From NCBI RefSeq assembly GCF_910592395.1, contig NC_088313.1, positions 21,158,437-21,222,436 on the forward strand: 64,000 nt of DNA, given 5' to 3'. The position numbers were made by a program, and so were the translations under genes. The notes under the pieces were generated by a model. It searched no databases, was not told the origin of the DNA, and saw only the letters and a list, made by a program, of their open reading frames with translations. Source of the DNA: Lineus longissimus. Its lineage: Eukaryota; Nemertea; Pilidiophora; Heteronemertea; Lineidae. Every line of letters begins with the position of its first letter. Position 1 is the first letter of the stretch. Shown one piece after another: positions 23,601 through 46,107 of this stretch.

Positions 23601-24668
23601 AGGTTTCTGTTTGGACACGCAACACAGAGGACAAATGCTATTACTGTAAACACTCTCAGGAGCCATCTTGACCTTCCTGTCGTGGACAGTAACATTGGAG
23701 TAAAATTTCGGTACGGTTACGTCATCAATTGCCATGTCAGAGGTACTGACCATTACAGCAGTCAGGCATGACAAATCATTGTTCTGCCTGGCTGACTAGC
23801 TGACGAATCTTCATTTTGATTGGCTATTGGATATTGTACCCGGGTCAGCCTGTAACCGCATGTCTGGTTGACTCGCTCACAGAAGGCTGAAATGGTGCCT
23901 GACCTCTATAAACAGATACCTCTTTTCTGCACCAAGACATAACCGCCATGACTTGATTTCGCAAAGACATTGATGCCGCGGGTAGCGCAAGTCCTATCGT
24001 CTTCCTGACGGCCCGTGCTTCCTCAGCTTCGACAACCCTCTCTTCTCCTTTCAGGCCAGCATTACTGGTATGACCTCCGTGACGATATGCCGCTTGATGA
24101 GTTTTACCCCGCCTTCCTTCTGTACAATGCTGGAGAGTTGAACGCATTCGGCTGGGCAATGAACGTCAACCTGGACTCGCCAAGATATGAACATCCTACG
24201 CCATCTGTCTTTGACGTAAGTCCGCCAGTTAAGAATTTGAATATCAGGGCTGCATTACTTCAAAACCCCGTTTGAAAACAGTAGTCGTGGAAGTCATTCA
24301 GTCAAGTATTCGAATGTCATGGCCAGACTCTCGCTGTATCTGATTGCATTGACTTACATGAATCAACCGTCCTCCAAGCTAATGGTCTTCGATTTCATCA
24401 CGGCCCGTCATTTCATGTAGAATTTGGCGAAGACAAAATTTTTCACGTCTGATTAGCTGACAAGCGTGTATGGCGTCATGAAAAACTCGAGATCAGAGAA
24501 TCACTGATCTTACTCAAATGTTGCCTTCTCAGTTCTGCTCTCACACATCGTCAACTTACTTTTTTGCAGAAATTCATGGCACGCGTTCCAACCGTTCTCC
24601 AGACCGTCGATCAACTGTCCACCATGCACATCTACATGGATGACTATCCACTCTTGAACATATGCTAG
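20671..24668 (+). CDS. Secreted protein of unrecognised family, paralogue B
   Basis: Tandem paralogue of 16718-20115. Exons: 20671-20740, 21971-21994, 22424-22528, 22688-22788, 22991-23099, 23421-23594, 24055-24215 and 24570-24668; sum 843 bases, 280 residues. The start could be either of two adjacent ATG codons. Signal peptide MMQRLLVLLALVGCSQAFF is followed by GPSWDGLA (the 24-base exon 2), VTWGPNPL, KNGYIAGLQTG, NNLMVQTAYFVPP, GTGTNLYLQQGPDP, GQHYWYDL, EFYPAFLLYNAGEL, STMHIYMDDYP and a final cysteine. All intron positions and phases equal those of A. Only the four shared cysteines remain, which would allow two disulfides. Intron 2 contains a tRNA-Ala gene. A TATA box precedes the gene and AATAAA follows at 24704-24709. 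Function not known; nothing resembles an enzyme or toxin signature. Confidence 0.88.
22222..22294 (+). tRNA. tRNA-Ala (anticodon AGC)
   Basis: A 73-base sequence folds as a cloverleaf: acceptor ggggga..ctcc with discriminator A, A box tagctcaaatggtagagcg, anticodon arm ctcgc-ttagcat-gcgag with AGC, and T arm ccggggtcgatacccgg (B box gggtcgatacc). No intron. It sits in intron 2 of paralogue B on the same strand. The stem has two G-T pairs but all conserved positions are present, so it is probably functional. No CCA is encoded, as expected for eukaryotes. Confidence 0.96.
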
Positions 24669-25527
24669 GTTATATGAATATGTACAAATTGAAATAGATG
24701 TATAATAAACTCTGTAGCGTTACAATGTCTTTATTATTCAAATTTCATGTGTTTCATAGAATGGAACCACTTGCATTAGCATAGCACCAATGGCAATGGC
24801 ATCAGAACCTGAGTGTTCACCTCTTGTGTATCCAATGTTGCTCATTTCACATGCGATGTGCGTATACACCCCCGCCCCCGCCCCCACCTCCACCCCACCC
24901 CTCATGGAGCCACGCGACTGAACACCTCGCAACGTTGACATACCTAGTCTCCCGCTCCGTCGCAGACGATACCCTGGGGTGAATGTCCGCTTGTCAAAGA
25001 CCTAATGGTGTTTCTTTCTTTCGACCAAAACATCCAAGGTGAGACGTTTTCATAATGTACATTTCACATCATCTCCAAATCGTCTGTTCCCTCGTGCTCT
25101 GCAGCAGACACAGCCGCCCTGGAATAGACTCCCAGGGTCCATTTCGTCATAATTCATACTGCCTCAGACCATCAGGGTGAGGAACGAGGCCGGTCCACTA
25201 CGTCCGGAGTGTAGGTCAGTTATGATCGAGTCTAAAGGGCCTGGCTTTTATTAGTTCTGTCCAACTCCTGTCTGCCATGCTTTTTAGCCAGCAAATCTCC
25301 ATTTCGATATTTACCGTTGCAGTACTTGCAACAAATGGTAGTCACTACTGATCAGTTTTTCTCAATGGGACTATATTCTCCTAGGGACAACATTTCCTGT
25401 TACACGGCACATTTAGTCTCGGGCAAAGGACAGTCTGGGCGCCTATCCTACAATGTACAAATCTGGGTCCAAATCTGTACATCGCGCCAGACAGGAATTT
25501 CACCGCAATGCTTGAGACTGCACAATT
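24669..25527 (+). other. Intergenic region between paralogue B and PLPBP
   Basis: AATAAA for paralogue B at 24704-24709, then a C-rich stretch near 24870-24900. No coding exon supported. The PLPBP promoter must lie in the right part; no TATA box is obvious. Confidence 0.5.
24704..24709 (+). terminator. Poly(A) signal of paralogue B
   Basis: AATAAA 36 bases after the stop codon, implying a very short 3' UTR. Confidence 0.75.
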
Positions 25528-27997
25528 ATGAGGAGAGCAATGGCGGACACGGAGATAGCGAGAGCGCTTCGCTCTGTGCTTGATCGCGTAAAAACTGCGT
25601 GTGATAAAAGACCTGAAGTAGGTTGACATCATAGAATAAGTCACCGTGATACTGCACATGAAGTAGTGCTCTGCATTTCTTATGTGTAGCTTTGAAATCC
25701 GGCCAGGCCCGACCGATGTGAAATTCTGGGTTACACCGTCGGTGCTGCCATCTGTGATCGAAATATGGTACTTGGGTCTGTCACAAGTTATCAATTATGA
25801 CTGCTTGTTTTGAACAGCCACCTCCGACTGGCATGACTGGTCAGATGTCAACCAATGCCTCGTGGATGTCTGGCACGAAAAGTCACATATGCCCAGCCAA
25901 CACTGACTTTATGAAGCTCTATTGTCATTGCAGATTTTTACCTGCTACCAGACTTTCTGTCATCTCATACATTATCATTCTCTATCTGTTTTTGCAGGAT
26001 CTTCGGGGATTGCAGCCAAGACTTGTCGCAGTCACAAAGATCAAACCTAAGGCTGTTATTCTCCAAGCCTACGAAGCTGGCCAAAGACACTTCGGAGAAA
26101 ATTATGTGAGTCAGTGATGAACAGACGATTAGATGTAGAGGTGGGTGGGACTAATCCTGTCATCAGAGGGTACAACATTCCTCAACTCCTCAAGGGGTAG
26201 GCATCGTGTGCCTAAGATCTCATGATGCCTTCCCGCTCCTCCTGTCATTGTGTAATCAACAGTTCTGCTCTTAATTGCAGGTTCAAGAATTGGAAGAAAA
26301 GAGCAAAGACCCGGAGATCCTTGAGAAATGTAAGGACATCAGATGGCATTTTATAGGGCACCTCCAGAGGAACAAAGTCAATAAAGTATTAGGTGAGAGG
26401 AATACAACGTGTTGTCTAGCTCCGGTTTCACCACTTAGTGATATATTGTTCATTTCATATTGTCCGTTCTTCTTAATCTTACATTATAATGTAAACTATA
26501 ATTTGGAATGATGGATGAGCACATTACTTTATTTCGTTGAAACAAACTGTCTTCCATTAACTAGCAATGCATACAGAGATTATGGGGAGATTAAGCTGGC
26601 TTTAAGGGTTTAATCTCCTAGAATATCCTGAGGTCTTACAAGCAATAATCCTTTTTACAGAAACTCCTAACCTTTACATGATCGAGACGGTTGACTCACC
26701 AAAGCTTGCAACAACCATCAACGCTTCGTTGGAACGACAAAAGATGGAGCGGTTGAAGGTTATGGTGCAGGTGAACACAAGTGCTGAAGAGAGTAAGTTA
26801 GTCTCGTCATTCATGCTGAGTTAGTCTGAGATGTCTATGATTGGAATGAGCCCTCAAGAATAACACTTGTATGAAAGCTAAGACTGCTGTTAAATCAGTC
26901 AGGTGCTGTCAAGACCTTCAAGTTGGCATCTACTTGTCTTGGGTGTAAAGTCAATGTTACAACAAGTAGTGCAATCTTCTAGCTGTTCAAAATGGCTCCG
27001 GGTTGATCTTAGTTTGTTGTGAAGAGGTGCTCTGATATGATATGAGCTGTCAGCTGATCCTATATAAACTTGCTTGATGTGCCACATTTTAGTTTCATAC
27101 ACTATATCAGATCTATTTTTTCCCTCAGATAAACATGGTTGTCATCCGTCTGAGACTCTGAGCATGGTTCGTCACGTGCAGGATGCATGTCCCAAGCTAG
27201 AACTCCTGGGTGTCATGACTATTGGTGCCTTTGACCATGACCTCAGCCAAGGACCAAACCCCGACTTCCAGGTATTCGATCGCCTGTTAATTGCCGTATT
27301 TGGGCATATGATAAATGCACAACCATCAGTCATGTCATTGTTACCAGGACTCAACTCTTCAATTTCTCTTGCAGTCGTTAATCCAGTGTAGAAAAGATGT
27401 CTGTGCTGCGTTGAACCAGGACCTGTTGCACCTGGAACTTAGTATGGGCATGTCGAATGACTTTGAACATGCAGTAAGTACGACTGGCTTTTGTTTCTAT
27501 TCAATAACACGCTAGCATTTCTTTGATTCCTGTTCACATGGACCCCTGGTCTAATCTACATGTATGTCTGGCAAGTGGTGAAATTACTGTGAAGAAGTAC
27601 GGCATGGTATAAACACTGTTGATTGTCTTTTAGAAAAAATAGCATCATTAAATGCACCAACTTCAGCACGACTTGCCTCTTCTTCCCTCTTTAAAGTGAT
27701 CTACAAGTATTCGCTACCGAATTGATTTTAATCATTTCGTATCTTGCTTTCCAGATAGAAAATGGTAGCACCAATGTCCGTGTTGGAAGCACCATCTTCG
27801 GCGCTAGAGTTTATCCTGCTAAGAAAAATACAGAACCTGAAAATACCTCAAACACTTCAGAGAATAATGCCAGTTCTAGCACAAGCCAAGACAAATATTC
27901 TGCACTCAACGGAGAAGGACAGACTTCATTAGATAGGACTGATCAAGTAGATAATGTGGTGGATAAAATGAAAGACGTAAAACTGGAGGACAAGTGA
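25528..27997 (+). CDS. PLPBP: Pyridoxal phosphate homeostasis protein
   Basis: YggS/PROSC family protein that binds pyridoxal 5'-phosphate and buffers its supply to enzymes in the cytosol. Exons 25528-25617, 25998-26105, 26281-26392, 26661-26792, 27129-27271, 27375-27473 and 27755-27997 sum to 927 bases, 308 residues (304 if the second ATG at 25540 is used). The PLP lysine is expected at K44 in [12 protein letters not shown]. Further family blocks are [35 protein letters not shown]-like [57 protein letters not shown] and [17 protein letters not shown]. The last exon adds a serine- and asparagine-rich tail of about 60 residues that makes the protein longer than human (275). Poly(A) signal at 28209-28214. 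Confidence 0.96.
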
Positions 27998-29859
27998 CAC
28001 TGATGCATTAACTTGTTAGACATTCTATAGTCACACTCGAAATAGGGCCATGGGAGTGATTGTCATTCTGTCAGCATTAAGGTTGTTGGTCATATGGTGA
28101 ACATTCACTTGCCATCTTGCTTCATGTGCATGATTTCAACTTCCCTGACAGACGGAAGGTGCAAGTTACACGGAGCATTTGTTATTAGGTGTGACCTAGT
28201 AGCCCTGGAATAAACTGTGATATTATAAATATAATGGTGATTGATGTTTGTTTTTTGTGCCTCATTATTGAAATTATGTGCCAATGAACCAGATTTTCAC
28301 ATCAAGAGAGACCTACCATACCATACTAGAGATCCGAGGTGCAGTAACTACCAGCATCGGCTCCGCTAGGGTGTTACTGGGAGGGAGTGTATTAGACCTG
28401 GCAGCACCATTCATTACATGTCCAAGGACCCATTCCACAACATGATCATCGAGACACGTGCTGTCTTACAATACCCGGGATGAAGATGACGGAGTAGGCC
28501 AATCTTGTTTGAAGCTGAAGTCACAATATTTTAGACTGGCCAGATAGATCTACGATTGGCTGCACTAGCATACCTCTGGGTGACTTGTGAGAGAGCTTCC
28601 ATTTGATATGCCTTTGTGGAGTAAATGTCTTCACTTCATATCCTGGACAATCACTTTGTTGTATTGTGTACCCCCGGTATCAGGTTTTCTCTGATTGAAG
28701 AACAACAATTAATTTAATTATCTACATATATACAATTTATTTCATTTATAAGAAAGCATAAGTTTCCTCAGGTACAGTACATTTGTATACACAGTGGAAT
28801 CTGTAGGGTGCACGGACCAACATAACAACTGGCCCATTCAAGATCCTCACAATAGTATTACATGATGGATTTACAGCTGGTCTTGACATTAGGCTTAGAA
28901 CAGGGCCATTTTAGTTTCTTTCACTGACTTAAACTGTTTGAAATGGCTGCAAGCACATGATCATTCAAAAGAATTAGGTTAATTGGACAAGCCTCATATC
29001 AATGTTATTATTGCACATTACAGGTCATAACCAAGAGAAGACTGTGAAAATACGGCAGATCAGGATTTATATGAACATAAGAGCAAATTGTTCTCATTCG
29101 ATCAGAAACATTAAAAACTTTCATATGATTTTCAATTCATGTCTCAAAGTGTAAGATCAACCTGAAGTCTCCATCACTGATAATGAGAAGCATATAATAC
29201 AAGCATTCACTCAATGAGTGTATAACTTTGCACACATGAGGCTGCTACATCACTATAGAATACTACACACAGGTACATATGTAGAGCCATACACTTCGAG
29301 AGCTAAGAATAACCTGCTATGTTGACTAAACTAGGTAAATGTATCTGTTAACCATCACAGCTAGCAAAATCGACAAGATATCTCTGCCAACAGTTCGCAA
29401 AGTTTAGTCACAAAACATTATATATGACACATACACTTTTTGGCCGTTTCTGATTTCATGGGATTATCAGAGTTAAGAATTATTGGTCTGCCAGTACTGA
29501 AGGCAATTGGACCAACAATTATAATAGTGAACAGCACAAAATTACTACTGCATTTTTTACTAAATTCCCGACTTATAAAATTGATATATGTTTTGTGATG
29601 AAACTTTCTTCATTCATACCATGATTTTATACATAAGCTGAAAATAATGGAAAATAGAAATATAGTCGCTGGCTATGTATGAAAGTCAATCCACAATCAT
29701 CAGTTAACATCACATTTTTCCTGGAACAATTTCCATCTCCAATGCACTAACACCATGTTTTACAGGAAAATACTGCTTCAAATAACTTGAGCATGAACAG
29801 CTCATGAAAAGGCCCAGCCCCAACCCCTTAAAAAACCACCAGAGCCTGACTCAAACATA
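27998..29859. other. Tail-to-tail region between PLPBP and GOLGA7
   Basis: Left part is the PLPBP 3' UTR with AATAAA at 28209-28214. The rest is AT-rich; a tttatt at 28737-28742 (AATAAA on the minus strand) could end a GOLGA7 3' UTR of about 1.1 kb. No open frame of interest. Confidence 0.5.
28209..28214 (+). terminator. Poly(A) signal of PLPBP
   Basis: AATAAA about 210 bases after the PLPBP stop codon. Confidence 0.7.
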
Positions 29860-31127
29860 TTATGAAATGCTTCCAAAGTGGATCTCGATGGCCTGATAAT
29901 GTCTTAGAAATCAAACTTGATCAATTGCACCTATCTTCCAATAAATATAAGCATCCAATTGATCAGGTGTTTCAAGTCGAGCAGTATTTTTGGTGTCCAC
30001 ATTCATGATGTCACAAGAAATTGGTGCATCACATTCACAACATCGCTCTGTCTTCTCTGGATCATCGGGTTGACTCATTCAGTATGCAAATTTCAAGCTG
30101 GAAATCTGGTTAAGGAAAATCATGCCATGAGCAACAGTGGTAGGTTAAAATGGTGAAATCTGCTTCGAAACACCCTGAAAAACGATTAAGCAAAAAAGGA
30201 ACAATTTTTGACATGAAAGACCAATGTCTGGTCCAAATGCGATGAAATAATATTCATTTTGCTTGAAAAGGATACAATTCTCAGCCCTCTCTCTGCAGGG
30301 TCAATCAACATCAATCCTTTCGGCACCCAAATTGTATTATTTTGCTCCTCAATAAAGCGACTTCCCTTCTTGATGCACTGAAATTACAACAGAAAAGATG
30401 AAGTGACATAACAAATTGATTTATAACTAAATAAGTCTAATCCAAAATAACAAGATTACTTACTTAGGAGGGTTGCCTTAGCTTTTCATTTTTCATAAAT
30501 ATGGCAACAGAACATGGCTAAAACATCAAACACCTGTTATGCTAGATTTAGTAATGAGCGGCGAGTTTGCATACCGTGTTGGAAAATGTCCACCTCTCAA
30601 GATCACAACCAGGTGGTCAGAAAACACTCCAAAGAGGACAGCCAGTCATCCTTACCTTTTCATAATATGTGTCCATACAGAGGTATGAGAGATATGCTGT
30701 TAGACAGGCCATGCAGCTCTCGCAGTATGTGCGACTGTTAAGACTCTCAGCTTCGAGATATATATTGTTTATTTGTGTCACTGCATGTTCAAACTGGCTT
30801 TTTTCAATCTGGAATAAATCAATGTATTCACCTTTGTATAAAGCACGTCAAAGAGTAATCATGATTTTAAATCTCTGTTTATACGATGTGTTCCAAGACT
30901 TAGAGCCATTTTTAAACCCAATCAGAATGTCAGTAGTCTCGTTCGAGTTTCACTTTACAGTTGACTTATAAATTATGATGCGATTGAAACATTCCATTAG
31001 CTCCTACCTTGCCTTCCAATTCTGGCAGAAACTTTGTTGAGAATCTGACAATGGTACCATCCGTATAATCACGCTGCACAAACACCTTTGTACAGTGAGG
31101 CGGAGGGATCCGATTCATGTCGTCCAT
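29860..31127 (-). CDS. GOLGA7: Golgin subfamily A member 7 (DHHC palmitoyltransferase partner)
   Basis: Erf4-like accessory subunit that pairs with a DHHC9-type enzyme to palmitoylate Ras-family and other proteins at the Golgi. Exons (minus strand) 31127-31008, 30808-30656, 30377-30276 and 29892-29860 sum to 408 bases, 135 residues; human has 137. Blocks seen: [12 protein letters not shown] near residue 14, [17 protein letters not shown], then the cysteine motif [11 protein letters not shown] with C72 and C75 matching the known palmitoylated pair, [17 protein letters not shown] and [11 protein letters not shown]. The last exon, [10 protein letters not shown], is short and rests on a good acceptor, the phase and the family's IEI ending. 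If it were skipped the frame would run to a stop at 30186. A UTR exon boundary is seen at 31139. Confidence 0.92.
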
Positions 31128-31741
31128 GGCTTTATTTCGCTGTGGAAGACAAGGAATTTGTGAGCAGTGGTGGATGGGAGCCTACCTATAATGGTTTATC
31201 ATCAGACAAGTTCTGACAACTCAACTGACAAGAGGTAATATTATAGTATACCATTCAAACTTCAAATTAATCTTATCAGTATTTCCTGGGCCTGGCCTGG
31301 GGCAAGGGGCCAGGCCACATCAATCAACAAATACAGGCCAATGGCATTCTATCATTATATCAACCAGGGTTCCATTTCAATGTAATGCTCAGACCAAGGG
31401 CAGGGTGATCTGCAAATCTGGAAAATCATCTTGATTGACACAGACAGTGTGAAGCTTCTCCTAAGCTGGTCAATTGGCATCCAACTACTGCAAAAATTGC
31501 TATAACAAAGGTATCTTAGTATGCTTCACATACCAGACTATCATTAGACACCGAGAGCGGTATGATCGCGCCGTTTTTTAAGTCTTTTTGACTGTTTTTA
31601 GACGCAAATAAATGTCAACAACATACTTGAAAAGACGCCATCGCAATTTCACATACGGGTATTCTGCCGCAATTGGGCAATCTGATTGGTTCAATTCGGT
31701 CAGGTGCGCAAAAGGTCACAGAGGACGTCCTTCGCTACAAA
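31128..31741. promoter_or_regulatory. Shared GOLGA7 / SUCLG1 head-to-head promoter region
   Basis: The start codons are 614 bases apart on opposite strands. GOLGA7 has a splice acceptor in its leader (coding strand cttccacag, exon starts at 31139), so its first exon lies further right, close to SUCLG1. No TATA box evident. Confidence 0.5.
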
Positions 31742-34754
<3,013 letters not shown>

Positions 34755-35274
34755 CAAGGAACTGGTGTTTCTCACTTTCTAGTTCAGGTTTGGTGATTTG
34801 AGAAAATCTCCATACGTGGGCATTCCATCAGTATGATTAGCTGAAGGTCAAGTCAATCACAAATTTATCGGGAATGGAGATTTTTCGTGACAGCGGGTCC
34901 AAATATGGGTGAAAAGACTTCATATGTCATAGATTACCGGTACTAAGTATTCAGTAGCATGACAGGAGAACTTTGTCCAATAGGGGGATGATTGTACATT
35001 TTAAATCCAGCTTGATTCTGTTGTACTGACTCATGGCTGCCACTGGCTCTATCTTGTGAGGAATATTTTCCAACCCTTACCATTGTGCTCTCGATTCGAA
35101 AATTCTGTGTCCCATGGTTTAAGTGTGCCAGTTTTGAAATTTACAGTTCGACCAATCATTCGAATTAGAAACAGTCCTTAATGTGTACATAAACAAAATT
35201 GCATGTCCTATAAAACAGAACAGCTTGTCCAGTAAGCTTCCAGCAGTTAGTTGACAAAGTATTAATCACTGTTC

Positions 35275-35296
35275 CCTTAAAAGGGAGACTATAGGC
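35275..35296 (+). repeat. Dispersed short repeat motif, second copy
   Basis: ccttaaaagggagactatag plus gc, the counterpart of 475-494 with one extra A. Lies in the SUCLG1 3' UTR. Confidence 0.35.
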
Positions 35297-35737
35297 AGCA
35301 AGCAGGTAGGTCTGAATAGCTTAACTGAAATTGTCGATAGAGGGCTCTCCTATCCCACAGTTCATGATCTTTGCCCTCACTCCTGCCTTTAGTCCCCCCT
35401 TTAAGACACAACTTTGCGACATTCTTTGGTCAACTTTGTAATAGATTGAACAATAACCAAAAAGAAAGGGATGTACATGTACTTGGACTGATCCCTCTCC
35501 AGCATTTGTGCTTTGGACTTCTGGTATAATTCTGGTCATGCAATGTGTATGATGATTTCAGCCTCTTGGCCCTTACATTGTGTATTCTTGTGAGCATGAC
35601 CACAAAGTTTGTTTCAGTTTATAACCTGGGGCAAGGTGATTTTACTTACTTCACTGCTAAAAGGGAAAGGGGTTGAAAACATCATGTTCTGTTATGGTTT
35701 GTGAATAAATGGCATTTGTCATTGTTCTCTAATGCAA

Positions 35738-35743
35738 AATAAA
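35738..35743 (+). terminator. Poly(A) signal of SUCLG1
   Basis: AATAAA about 980 bases after the stop; another AATAAA follows at about 35781. Confidence 0.6.
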
Positions 35744-36671
35744 GCATCAGCTTTGTTGATATGTAAAAAAATCAGTTACAAATAAAAAGGTTTTATTTAA
35801 ATTACAGTATTTTCTTGTGTTTGTTTATGATAGTTTTGGAGTACCTTACATCAAAGACCTCTTGATAACGAACATTCATACATTATGTAAATTCGTCAGG
35901 TTGGTAGTGTAGGCCTATCTACGCTATTTAGCCAGTTGTTGGGTGCCTGTACATAAGTCCCATCTTACATGCAATACTAGGGTTATGTGTGACAGACACA
36001 CCTCAACTGGCTAAGAAGCACGGTTGCTCCCCACCTTCGTCGAGAATAAGAACTGAGAGTAAGAACTTCTCAATGGAGTATTGTGTGGACATGGGGGAAG
36101 GGTTCATCTATCATCAAAACAATGCTACTGCCGACTTCTAAATCTTGGCTGCTGGTAGGTTATTGGCAGTGAGGTGACCTGCCAATGATGACGAGGACCT
36201 GTGGCCTTGACGGACGTTGAGAAGGACGTCTCAACATGACATTAAGCTTTCCTTTATGATTTGACAAACTCCTTGGCCTATCAATTCCGTCCCAACATTT
36301 ACTCAGTCTCACTACTAAAAGGGGTTCTGTTGTGAGGTACCTGTATGCGGCCATTTGACCTTGCCCGTCTTTACATCAGAGGGGCATTTCATAAGAATCA
36401 AGATTTCATCAGCCCGGCTTAAAAAATGCTCGATCCTAGAAATAATTCAGCCTAGATCCCATTCTGGTATGCCTTCAGGACATTGTATTATACTCGTGCA
36501 CAAGGACCTGCTATTTTGTGGTCTGGGGTTGAGGTTGAAACTTTCCAGAAATATCTTCTCCGCGGAGTCGAGGTCACGTGACGTCACCAGTCTGTCCTTT
36601 TACATCACACGTGCGTGTGTGAGTCGCCCCGAAAATTTTGTGATTCAAAGTCATTTCATACAGAAAACAAG

Positions 36672-44241
<7,570 letters not shown>

Positions 44242-46107
44242 TTAAGACAATAATGGCTTCTTTCAAAAACATTCTTAGTGGATGGCAATTGTCTGGCTGC
44301 AAGTGACACTGTCTCGAATAATAAACTTATTGAGCGCATGTGCTGGCCAAGTAAGGATGTGACTACCTGTGTTGCCAATCGGAGTCGTCTCTCAAACAAG
44401 TGGTTCACAACAGGGTGTCTCAGTGGTTCTACTACAAGGAGTCTTGGCAATGGTGTGGCTATAGTTATAGTTCTTGTTTTGATTCGTAAACATGATTCCA
44501 TAGTGCAGAAGTCAGTCTGAATGTGTATGCTTCTTGTAGCCAGACCAGGTTTCCCCCGATCCTGGTATGCAGCCTGTTTCAGACTGGCTGATGTTTGTTG
44601 TAATATAGTGGTCACGGCAGTCATGTTGACCTACATATTTATATTCATTTGCCTTGTGTTTGTATAGAGATGTGTCGAATAAAAAAAAGAAATTAATCAT
44701 CAATATATCTTACGTCATTGGATTTTATGGTGCTTTGAAAGTAAACTAAAAGTCCTTGTGGCGCAAGATTGAAGAAGTTGCCTCCTGGTTTTGCGACAGA
44801 AAACATCAACAAACAGATACAAAAGAGACCAACACATGTGGTGGTCATTGTGAACTTTGCCGGAGCCATCACAACTGTTATATGACGCCTCCTGCCTTCT
44901 ATTCGCCTCCCGAAAGTCAGAACTTTGGAAGGGATGAGGCCGATACCACTGCAACGCATCGAGAGATATGTGACAGCCCCTGGTCGATTTTACTGTACTC
45001 GAAATATCAATTATACTTTTACTCGTGTGTACTCTTGTGAAAAGTAGTCCCGACTCCCGCCGTCGAGAGAGTTACGACGGACAGCTCCTGGTCGATTTTA
45101 TAGCACATGAGCTGAACAACAATATCGAGAGATTTCTTGATACTTTTTCTTAATTGGCTTCATCACAGGAAGTATAATATCTTTGTTATGTTCTTTTTAT
45201 AACTCTTGCCGACGTAACAGCCTGTCTGTCCGGAGCAATTGACGACCTTTGCGGCGAGTCTTGGAATGGATCTCTGTTTGCGAGTGGGCTATGTGTGTTA
45301 GTAGGCTAAATCAAATTGAAATCATTAAAAGACAATTAGTCATGTAATTGGTACTTGGAAGAAAGTGTGGACAGTCCTGATAGCCCATTGCATTTACAAG
45401 TTGAAAACACTATCGTCTTCTAGAATTTGCAGACGGGGGTTAACCATCGTCCCAAATGGGCAAATTTTGAGATCAAATTCACAACCAAAATGCTGAGTGT
45501 CCCCTGGAAAAAAACGTCCAGCTTTTTTGTATTCTGAATAGAGGCCATGACCGTCTATAGCTCAGAGACTAACGCGCATAACAGCAATCTAGGTACCCCG
45601 GACATTCTATTCTAAGAAATTTCAAGCTTCCACACCGGGATAAGATCTTGATATCAAAACCCTCTTAGGATAAAAAAAACTCAAATCTAACGAAGATGTC
45701 CCGCGAGAAAATAAGGTTATAAAAGCAATCCACAAAAAAACTTTCGCTTTTTATGTGATATGTGAGTTAGGTGATATCAACACTCAACAACAGAAAAGCA
45801 AGAAAAGTTGAGTACATTGGTTTGGACTCGTTCATTCATCTGTGGGTGACGTAGTGAATCAAGAACATTGGAAATGGAGAAGGTCTCGGGTCGAAGTAGA
45901 GTTTGCTACGGTGAGGGCAAGCCCCAGACTGATATGATTGGAAGTATAGGCCTACCTGGCATGAAAAGCCTTCAATTTCTGATATTCTCAATGAAGAGAT
46001 ATGTAGCATTCCCTCCTCTGACAATGGTGTCGTCCACCATTCTCTGAGCGTCTCCCGGGCGCAGAACGTTTTGAAGGCAGGTGAAGTCAAGAAGTCAAAT
46101 AGATAAG
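44242..46107 (+). other. HSPA9 3' UTR and intergenic region
   Basis: HSPA9 3' UTR ends near AATAAA at 44678-44683. Beyond it, two similar pieces containing cctggtcgatttta (about 44980 and 45090) and a TATAAAAG at about 45719-45726 that could serve the next gene with a leader of about 360 bases. No exon supported; the antisense frame over the 3' UTR has no family match that I recognise. Confidence 0.5.
44678..44683 (+). terminator. Poly(A) signal of HSPA9
   Basis: AATAAA about 440 bases after the stop codon. Confidence 0.7.

Larger units (their letters stand above)
34755..36671 (+). other. SUCLG1 3' UTR and HSPA9 upstream region
   Basis: SUCLG1 3' UTR runs about 1 kb to AATAAA at 35738-35743. 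It contains the dispersed motif at 35275-35296. Then about 930 bases with no supported exon lead to the HSPA9 start. No TATA box seen. Confidence 0.5.

Noticed and set aside
26110-26175. C/D snoRNA in PLPBP intron 2
   Set aside because: A gtgatga C box is present but there is no D box or closing stem.
30186-30275. Read-through end of GOLGA7 without a fourth exon
   Set aside because: The read-through tail has no family similarity, whereas the exon at 29860-29892 restores the IEI ending and the usual length.
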